Shown here: piece after piece, positions 59,201 to 64,000 of the stretch
Layout: each line of letters begins with the position of its first letter
Position numbering within the stretch: position 1 is the first letter of the stretch
Origin: Rhea pennata
Taxonomy: Eukaryota > Chordata > Aves > Rheiformes > Rheidae
Direction: 5' to 3'
Assembly (NCBI RefSeq): GCF_028389875.1
Contig: NC_084665.1
Span: forward strand, 18,818,001 to 18,882,000
DNA: 64,000 nucleotides
Made by a program: the position numbers and the translations under genes
Notes under the pieces: generated by a model
The model's input: only the letters and a program-made list of their open reading frames with translations
What the model was told of the DNA's origin: nothing
Databases searched by the model: none

Positions 59201-62200
59201 ACTCTAAACATCTGTCTACAATATGGAAAAATACAGAGGAAAAAGTGCCTCTTTGCCTGATTCATTCCACAGGGCATGTATTTTGTCTGGACATGTATTT
59301 CAGTCATGTTTTCTTCCATCACCTGGCCCCAGTGTCTACACACCACTGGCTTCCCCCATGCTCACCACCTCATTGTGCATGTCCATCAAGGATACTGTCA
59401 CTGTGCATTGTTTATTAAAACATGATAGAAGGACTTATTAATTTCTCTTTTATTCAGATTGCGAGGCTCCTACCAGAACTTGCATGGAGGCTACATTTCT
59501 GATGCTTTAGTAGACTTCACGGGTGGAGTCCAAATACAGTTTTCATTAAAGGACCCGCCTTCTGATCTGGAGGAGATACTGAAAGCGGCTGACAGATCAC
59601 AGTGTCTGATGGGGTGTAGCACCTCAGGACAGGTATGTCAGAAGGCCAGGAGTATATTTACGTAAGGGTTGCTCTTTTGAGAGGAACAGATCATGTATAC
59701 ACACTCTATAGTAGTTACAGCTTATGGATGCCTGGAGAAATCTTAGAAGTAGCAAGCAGATAAGGCTCTGCAATAAAGCATATAAAGGAGGTAAGGCAGA
59801 TATAGAATTAGCCTTTCAGAGAGAGTCCTGTGGATGTTCTCCTGGCTACTTCCATTGCAATAGAACACTATCCTCCTAAAGTAGGACTAGTTTTGGCTTC
59901 ATGACTGTGCAATAAATTGCTAGAAAGGCCAAAATGTATCTCTGTTCTGCAAGGGAATGCTATGATCGTGATTTGCATGCTACTGGTACAGTGCTGGGAA
60001 GCTGCAAAAGGCTTTGAAATGTTTAGCAAGTACCTTGCTAAAAGCTTGCCAAGGGTTTACACAACATATAAGGGAACACCACAAACTGTGCGGCATTGCT
60101 CCTGTAGTGTCTAGTTCATCAGGACACAGTGCCCTGCTATTGCAAGCAAGACATGGATCAGCTTCTCAGTTCAGATGGATGATGCTGGGCAGGAGCGAAA
60201 CTCTGGGCAATGACCCATTCCAAGTCATCCTGCAGCTGCACCAGCTGTGGACTGCTAAAGAATCTGCAAATATGTCAAGACATGTAGTTTTGTTGAATTT
60301 ATTGTACTTTTTTATAGCTACAGTGGGAACAATTATCACATCTCTCAGGAATAGCTGAGATACTGATATAGACAAAAACAAGTCTCTTTTTCTGCCATGT
60401 CGAATGCCAGTTCTGTGAGTTGATAGTCATACCTTTGCAGTGTGCCAGAGAGCTAAGGGTTGTACTTTCTCCCTTCTGCAGCTGAGGAACATAGAGCTGA
60501 GGAATGGGATCGTGCAGGGTCATGCCTACACCGTCACAGGAGCTACAAAGGTAAGATCAAGGACCTGTTCCTACCCAGTAGTCTCTTACTGCAATCACCA
60601 CTGTGATGTGGAGGGCAGTCACATTGCTATTTCTATAAGGGTTATTTTAATTAACTTTACACTTTGAAGGGACTGTTGCAAGTCCCTTCAAATTTGGTCT
60701 GAATTCTAGTACATGTCAGCATGACTTGCAGGAGATGAAGGAACTTTGGCCCAGTGGGAAGAGTAAGGATGTCAGAATCCTAAACTATAATTTTCCCTAA
60801 TAGGAAAATACAATTTAAATTCAAAAATCATTTTTTTCAAAACTCTTCGATGAGCTAGAGCAAAACAGAGAGCCCATGTAGCATTTCTGAGAATTTTCAT
60901 GCCACACTGTCACTTTAAAATTTCACTCTGTTTTCAACATAGAAGAGAAGAGAAGAGAAGCAGTGGCTGAAATTCTGGGATTTGTTGCAAGTTGCAAATC
61001 TACATTAGTTCAGATCAGTCCCAAGCTGCCAAAAATTGCTGTGTGAAAAGTTAAGAACCTGCTGGTTCTTAACTTCATTTCTCCACTTTTGAAAGCTGTT
61101 TTAGTCATGAAGAATTTCTCCTGCCCAAATATTATATTGCCTGTGTGAAAAAAGGACCAATTTATCACTTAGAAGATAAAAGAAACAAAGAATTTCTTAC
61201 AACCACAAGTGAGAACACAGCTTGGCGCAACAAGCTGTAGTGCATGTGGGGAGTGTTATAGCAAGCAAGACAAAGAAGGAAACCCAACAACAGACAAGCT
61301 ATCAAGGCAGCTACAATGGCTTTTAATCCAGGAACTTAAAAGTACTTCAGAAAGGGGACATTGTTTTCCCTAAATTGTTTTTTCCCTTCTCTCTTTCTGT
61401 TTAGTGGTTTCTGGTAGTGAGCACGGCTTTGATTCATGAGGTTTGGTTCTTTCGGCTATGAGCCTCAGGCCCTCCGATGCTTGGTGACATAGTCAATGTA
61501 TTTCTTCTCTAGGCACGCTTGTTTGTAGCTGAAAGGCCAAGAAGTGTTAGGGCTGGGGTTGCCAGGCTCCAGAGAGGGTCCCAGATGGCCTTCCCCAGGG
61601 AGGGGATGGCAAGGATCTCAGATTTTGTCAGAGGGAAGAGCAGGTATTTTAGCTTGCTTTTGCTCACAGTGTGTGCAGAGAGGAGAAATAGGCTCTCCCC
61701 ACCTCACAAAAATACCAGGGCATCCTGGGGACATCCTATGTGGAAATGATTTAAGGCTGGCCAGAAGGCCATGCCTTTTTATCTGGAAAGAGTCTGTTAT
61801 AGCATTTGTTTCCAGCACTGTCTGTGTGCTTAAAGAGAGATAGAAATACCTCAAAGGGCCTGCTCCTCCTTTCCACTTCCACTGCTCAGCTCCGCTGGCT
61901 AAAGTGAGCTGCTTCTGCCTTAAATGAGTGACAGTAAGAAGGGAAAAGCATCCAGAAACTCCAGCTACTGCAAACTACAAATCCCACTTCTTCAGCAGAA
62001 AACATTAGGTAAAGTATCTGAAACCAGAAGTCAGAGGCTGAGGTGATGCACTCTTGGGAATACTACAGAAATAGAAACACAGGTTGTATTTACCAATGGT
62101 TCTCCATGACAGCTGTCAACATTTATACACTCTGCAATTCGGTGTCCTAGTCCTCCAAAGTCTCTGACTGCTGGCTCACAGCATCAGCTGTGCAGAATTA

Positions 62201-64000
62201 GCAACTGGGTATTCACAGGGCTGTTGAAGCCATGTGGTGTGGCAGGCATGTTGCAGCTTCCTCCCGTGTCAGCCTGCTGTTCACTGTCCTCAGGAAACAA
62301 AAATGAGTGCAGTTTTCTCCCCACACATCATTCCTTTACAATGCAGCAAAAGACATTGATTTTTAGTTGCAGCCAAATGAGATAGAAGTTAAACCAGTCC
62401 TCCAAGGTATAGAAGAAAATGCATTTTATTACCTATCCCTTCATTGAATATTGTAATCATGAAAGCTGTGACTGTGTTTTTTCTTTGTCCTTTCCTTTTT
62501 ACAGATACGCTACAAGAATGCCTGGGAGCATATCATCAGGATCTGGAATCCTTGGGGCCATGGGGAATGGAAGGGCGCCTGGAGTGATGAGTATGGCTTT
62601 AAAGCTTTAATCTCATAAGGAGAGTTAGTCTTTTATAGGTTTATTATAAGGAGCTCTGCTTAGGAACTATGCTAATGAAGCAGACATTTCTAAATCAATT
62701 CATTTATAAGCCTTGCTTCCATCTGCAAAGCCACTGTCCACAGAAATCCAATTTAGACCTGGGAATATTAATGCAGCATTGATTTTATGTTTGCTCATCT
62801 TTAAGCCTAGCTCGGGTATCTCTTTTTGTCTAAGTGTACAGTTTTCCCAGAGGATAATTCCAGATAAGTCATGGATGAAAGAACTGTTATCACATGAAGT
62901 AAGCCCTGGACACGACCCCAGCCCTGGCTGGCTGCTACTAGAGAGTTATACTGCTGAAATTGTGCATTCACCTTCCCGTCCTCCTTCCCCTCCCATGCGT
63001 CTGAATCTGGGGAGGTTGATAATTAGCAGAACCCCCAAGAGTAGGGCAATATTGTATGTGGTATTGACCACAGAGAGACAAAAAATGGACCTCAGTTATT
63101 GCAAAAACAAAACGCAACTGATTAAATTGAACTACTTTATTGGTTCCTGCATGCAGCTTTGGAGAGTTAAGGACTACTTTACTCTCTTGCATGCACAAGC
63201 TAACATCTCTTCGCAGATAATGATACAGAAGACTGAAACAGTTTTTTTGCAAAATCAGTGTTGGTTTCTCAGTGGAATTGCATCAAGTGTTTTGCTGATT
63301 AGAGAGATGTACAGGTGTCATCTTTATGTGATTTAATAGCAAGAATCTTGCCTTCACCTGGTACTAGGATCATTTATCACTCCTCTATAGAAAAAAAGTC
63401 AGGCTAGCATGCAACATCTGGATGGGCTGGGATAATAGCTATCTGCTCAGACAGTATCCTCCCATTTTTTGGAAGGATGAACTATAATCCTAACAGTAAT
63501 TGAAATGTCAGTAGAGCACATTCACAGGTAAACTACATAAATCAATAAATTATTGATTCATGCTCTGTTTATTTATCTTACACTCTGCAGAAAGTACAGT
63601 TATCACTTAATTATAAATCTACTCTCTGGAAATAACACAATTGACTGGCTAATGTGCTCTCTGCATGGCGATGTAATATCAGCACTTAGGAGTGCTAAGC
63701 CTCAGTACCTCGCTAACCTATCAGGTCCGGGGGTGGGTGATCAGGATGCAGAGGGCAGAAGTAGACCCATTTGTGGGTGGGTGACTCGAGGACAGTTACA
63801 GCAAAGGACCAGTACCCTGTTTTTTGGCCTCGGCTTAAAAGGTAGTGAGCACAGTTCTGTTCCCAACATGCAGTTTGCCCATCTGTCCTGATCCCTCACA
63901 ACTTGACAAGCTGGGTAGATGAATGGGTAGACCGGGGAGATGGAAACTTGTGCCTGTCAAAACTACTTGTTGATTTGCTCTTGTTTGCAGTTCTCCTGAG
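43971..64000 (+). CDS. CAPN13: CAPN13, calpain-13-type cysteine protease, 5' part (join of eight exons, 3' partial)
   Basis: Exons 43971-44207, 53143-53212, 54075-54193, 57510-57643, 59458-59632, 60482-60550, 62505-62590 and 63991-64000 splice in one frame to 300 residues. Calpains are cytosolic, calcium-dependent cysteine proteases that make limited cuts in substrates. The visible part is the N-terminal anchor (about residues 1-80) and most of protease core domains PC1 and PC2. It shows oxyanion Gln (DIMQGEIG), catalytic Cys ([12 protein letters not shown]), catalytic His (GHAYTVTGA) and Asn (NPWG). Beta-sandwich and penta-EF-hand domains lie beyond the window. Assignment to CAPN13 uses recalled similarity ([52 protein letters not shown]) and its place just downstream of GALNT14 on the same strand, as in human. 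CAPN14 is the main alternative. All three catalytic residues are intact, so an active protease is likely. Confidence 0.88.
47643..47668 (+). repeat. (GT)n/(GC) alternating purine-pyrimidine tract
   Basis: 26 bases alternate G/A with C/T without a break (GT repeats, then GCGTGC and ACGCAC). The composition is favourable for left-handed Z-DNA. Confidence 0.85.
49214..49306 (-). mobile_element. CR1 LINE 3'-end fragment, reverse orientation
   Basis: AATCACAGAATCACAGAATGG, GTTGAGGTTGGAAGGGGCCT, CTGGAGATCATCTAGTCCAA and GCAGGGTCACCTAGAGCA are the reverse complement of the CR1 3' terminus. Only about 90 bases remain, a severe 5' truncation typical of the family. It shares the GGAGATCATCTAGTCCAA block with the copy at 32156. 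Confidence 0.92.
50954..50977 (+). repeat. (TTCC)6 microsatellite
   Basis: Six uninterrupted TTCC units. Confidence 0.9.
51605..51680 (-). repeat. Weak MIR-like patch
   Basis: GATGACGGGGAAACAGAGGC followed by ACAGAAAAGAG resembles the GATGAGGAAACTGAGGCACAGAGAGG part of MIR. It is too short to be sure. Confidence 0.35.
53143..53212 (+). CDS. CAPN13: CAPN13 coding exon 2: oxyanion-hole Gln region
   Basis: The exon is 70 bp, the usual calpain length for this exon. It follows a TTTCTTTCTTTCAG acceptor and reads [20 protein letters not shown] then GEI and one base of Gly, before donor GTACAG at 53213. The Gln codon at 53200-53202 precedes the active-site Cys by six residues, as in other calpains. 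Confidence 0.92.
53213..54074 (+). other. CAPN13 intron 2
   Basis: An 862-base intron. Bases 53440-53545 look like a diverged MIR SINE. The rest is unremarkable. Confidence 0.85.
53440..53545 (-). repeat. MIR-like SINE, reverse orientation
   Basis: GAAAGAGAGGCCCAGATAAG, ACTAAGCAGAAGGTCACACAG and GGTCAAATGAAGTTCTAGGG follow the reverse MIR order of GAGGCACAGAGAGG, AAGGTCACACAGC and the following GGGATTC-type block. Confidence 0.55.
54075..54193 (+). CDS. CAPN13: CAPN13 coding exon 3: active-site Cys
   Basis: The exon is 119 bp, the canonical calpain length. After completing Gly it reads [15 protein letters not shown], then [19 protein letters not shown] and IFHFR, with donor GTATGT at 54194. 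The catalytic Cys codon is TGC at 54080-54082. YAGIFHFR is strongly conserved in the family. Confidence 0.95.
54194..57509 (+). other. CAPN13 intron 3
   Basis: A 3.3-kb intron. No clear transposon. A 114-codon ORF at 55236-55580 has no calpain or other family resemblance. The intron ends in a CT-repeat polypyrimidine tract (57480-57498). Confidence 0.8.
57510..57643 (+). CDS. CAPN13: CAPN13 coding exon 4: [17 protein letters not shown] to EKAYAK
   Basis: The exon is 134 bp, the canonical calpain length. It lies behind a (CT)n-rich polypyrimidine tract and CAG acceptor. It reads [20 protein letters not shown], then [20 protein letters not shown] and KAYA, ending with AA of a Lys codon before donor GTAAAT at 57644. 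W-DVV-DDRLP and [13 protein letters not shown] are calpain signatures in PC1. Confidence 0.95.
57644..59457 (+). other. CAPN13 intron 4
   Basis: A 1.8-kb intron, A/T-rich around 58500-58860 with imperfect ATCAAT repeats at 58512-58546. No other element seen. Confidence 0.8.
59458..59632 (+). CDS. CAPN13: CAPN13 coding exon 5: end of PC1 and start of PC2
   Basis: The first base completes Lys, then [40 protein letters not shown] and [18 protein letters not shown] follow, with donor GTATGT at 59633. GSY-L-GG-...ALVD-TGGV is a calpain hallmark. At 175 bp it is slightly longer than the 169 bp typical of classical calpains, while the next exon is shorter. Confidence 0.94.
59633..60481 (+). other. 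CAPN13 intron 5
   Basis: An 849-base intron. Nothing recognisable inside. Confidence 0.85.
60482..60550 (+). CDS. CAPN13: CAPN13 coding exon 6: catalytic His
   Basis: The exon is 69 bp and in phase 0: [12 protein letters not shown] then [11 protein letters not shown], with donor GTAAGA at 60551. The catalytic His codon is CAT at 60521-60523. The stretch between the GCS of exon 5 and the GHAY here is 15-16 residues, several fewer than in classical calpain-1 as I recall it, so this PC2 loop is short. Confidence 0.94.
60663..60692. repeat. Inverted repeat, 12-bp perfect stem, 6-base loop
   Basis: TTTGAAGGGACT at 60663-60674 pairs with AGTCCCTTCAAA at 60681-60692 across the loop GTTGCA. Confidence 0.95.
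60941..60960 (+). repeat. (AGAAG)4 microsatellite
   Basis: Four AGAAG units in a row. Confidence 0.9.
61048..61075. repeat. Inverted repeat, 12-bp perfect stem, 4-base loop
   Basis: AAGTTAAGAACC at 61048-61059 pairs with GGTTCTTAACTT at 61064-61075 across the loop TGCT. No T-run follows, so it does not look like a transcription terminator. Confidence 0.95.
62505..62590 (+). CDS. CAPN13: CAPN13 coding exon 7: catalytic Asn
   Basis: The exon is 86 bp, the canonical calpain length, behind a TTTCCTTTTTACAG acceptor. It reads [20 protein letters not shown], then EWKGAWSD, and ends with GA of an Asp codon before donor GTATGG at 62591. The catalytic Asn codon is AAT at 62547-62549. EW-GAWSD is shared by nearly all calpains. 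Confidence 0.95.
62591..63990 (+). other. CAPN13 intron 7
   Basis: A 1.4-kb intron. It contains the longest ORF of the window (62713-63336, 207 codons), which has no recognisable domain, begins just after the exon 7 donor, and appears to be chance. Confidence 0.8.
63991..64000 (+). CDS. CAPN13: CAPN13 coding exon 8, first 10 bases
   Basis: The acceptor CTCTTGTTTGCAG ends at 63990. The ten bases complete Asp and read Ser-Pro-Glu, matching the calpain WSD-SPEW continuation. The exon runs off the window. Confidence 0.85.

Larger units (their letters stand above)
60551..62504 (+). other. CAPN13 intron 6 with two perfect hairpins
   Basis: A 1.95-kb intron that holds inverted repeats at 60663-60692 and 61048-61075 and a short AGAAG repeat (60941-60960). 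No transposon is recognised. Confidence 0.8.

Noticed and set aside
62713..63336. Longest ORF in the window, 207 codons
   Set aside because: It lies wholly within CAPN13 intron 7, has no domain, repeat or family signature, and its composition is like translated non-coding DNA.
1..64000. CRISPR arrays, operons, prophage, tRNA or rRNA genes
   Set aside because: No spaced direct repeats, ribosome-binding-site-led gene clusters or recognisable RNA gene boxes were seen. The sequence is vertebrate nuclear DNA.

Overview
This is a eukaryotic, amniote window, most likely from a bird. The reasons are short protein-coding exons scattered among introns of about 0.6 to 9 kb with GT/AG borders, chicken-repeat-1 (CR1) LINE 3' ends as the main recognisable transposon, a few very old MIR-like SINEs, one orphan CpG island, and a neighbouring gene pair (GALNT14 then CAPN13, same strand) that is also found on human 2p23. 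No bacterial-type gene, operon, CRISPR array, rRNA or tRNA was seen.

Layout. Bases 1-16,667 hold the 3' part of GALNT14 on the + strand: six coding exons (3628-3754, 6128-6220, 7553-7636, 9251-9395, 15756-15875, 16509-16667) encoding the last 241 residues, that is the end of the glycosyltransferase domain and the whole C-terminal ricin-type lectin domain. The first of these exons has no in-frame ATG and was found by reading the sequence. Its upstream exons lie before the window. A short 3'UTR with AATAAA at 16801 follows.

Bases about 16.8-43.9 kb are intergenic or 5' non-coding. They contain an isolated CpG island (31.04-31.65 kb, with a smaller GC-rich block at 31.97-32.15 kb) carrying two good splice donors, a CR1 element with a readable reverse-transcriptase C-terminal fragment (32.16-32.63 kb), an older CR1 (38.77-39.11 kb), a MIR-like SINE (20.3-20.5 kb) and a nearly perfect 103-bp tandem duplication (40,611-40,816).

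Bases 43,959-64,000 hold the 5' part of a calpain, best assigned to CAPN13, on the + strand: seven complete exons and the first 10 bases of an eighth, encoding 300 residues. These cover the N-terminal anchor and most of the cysteine protease core, with catalytic Cys, His and Asn all present. Exon lengths of 70, 119, 134 and 86 bp match the usual calpain pattern. The rest of the protease core, the beta-sandwich domain and the EF-hand domain lie beyond the right edge.

The two genes have unrelated jobs: mucin-type O-glycosylation in the Golgi, and intracellular calcium-regulated proteolysis. Their adjacency is conserved synteny rather than a pathway. I found no convincing undescribed biological system. 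The points most worth checking are the orphan CpG island as a possible distant CAPN13 or lncRNA promoter, two perfect hairpins in one calpain intron, and the recent tandem duplication.
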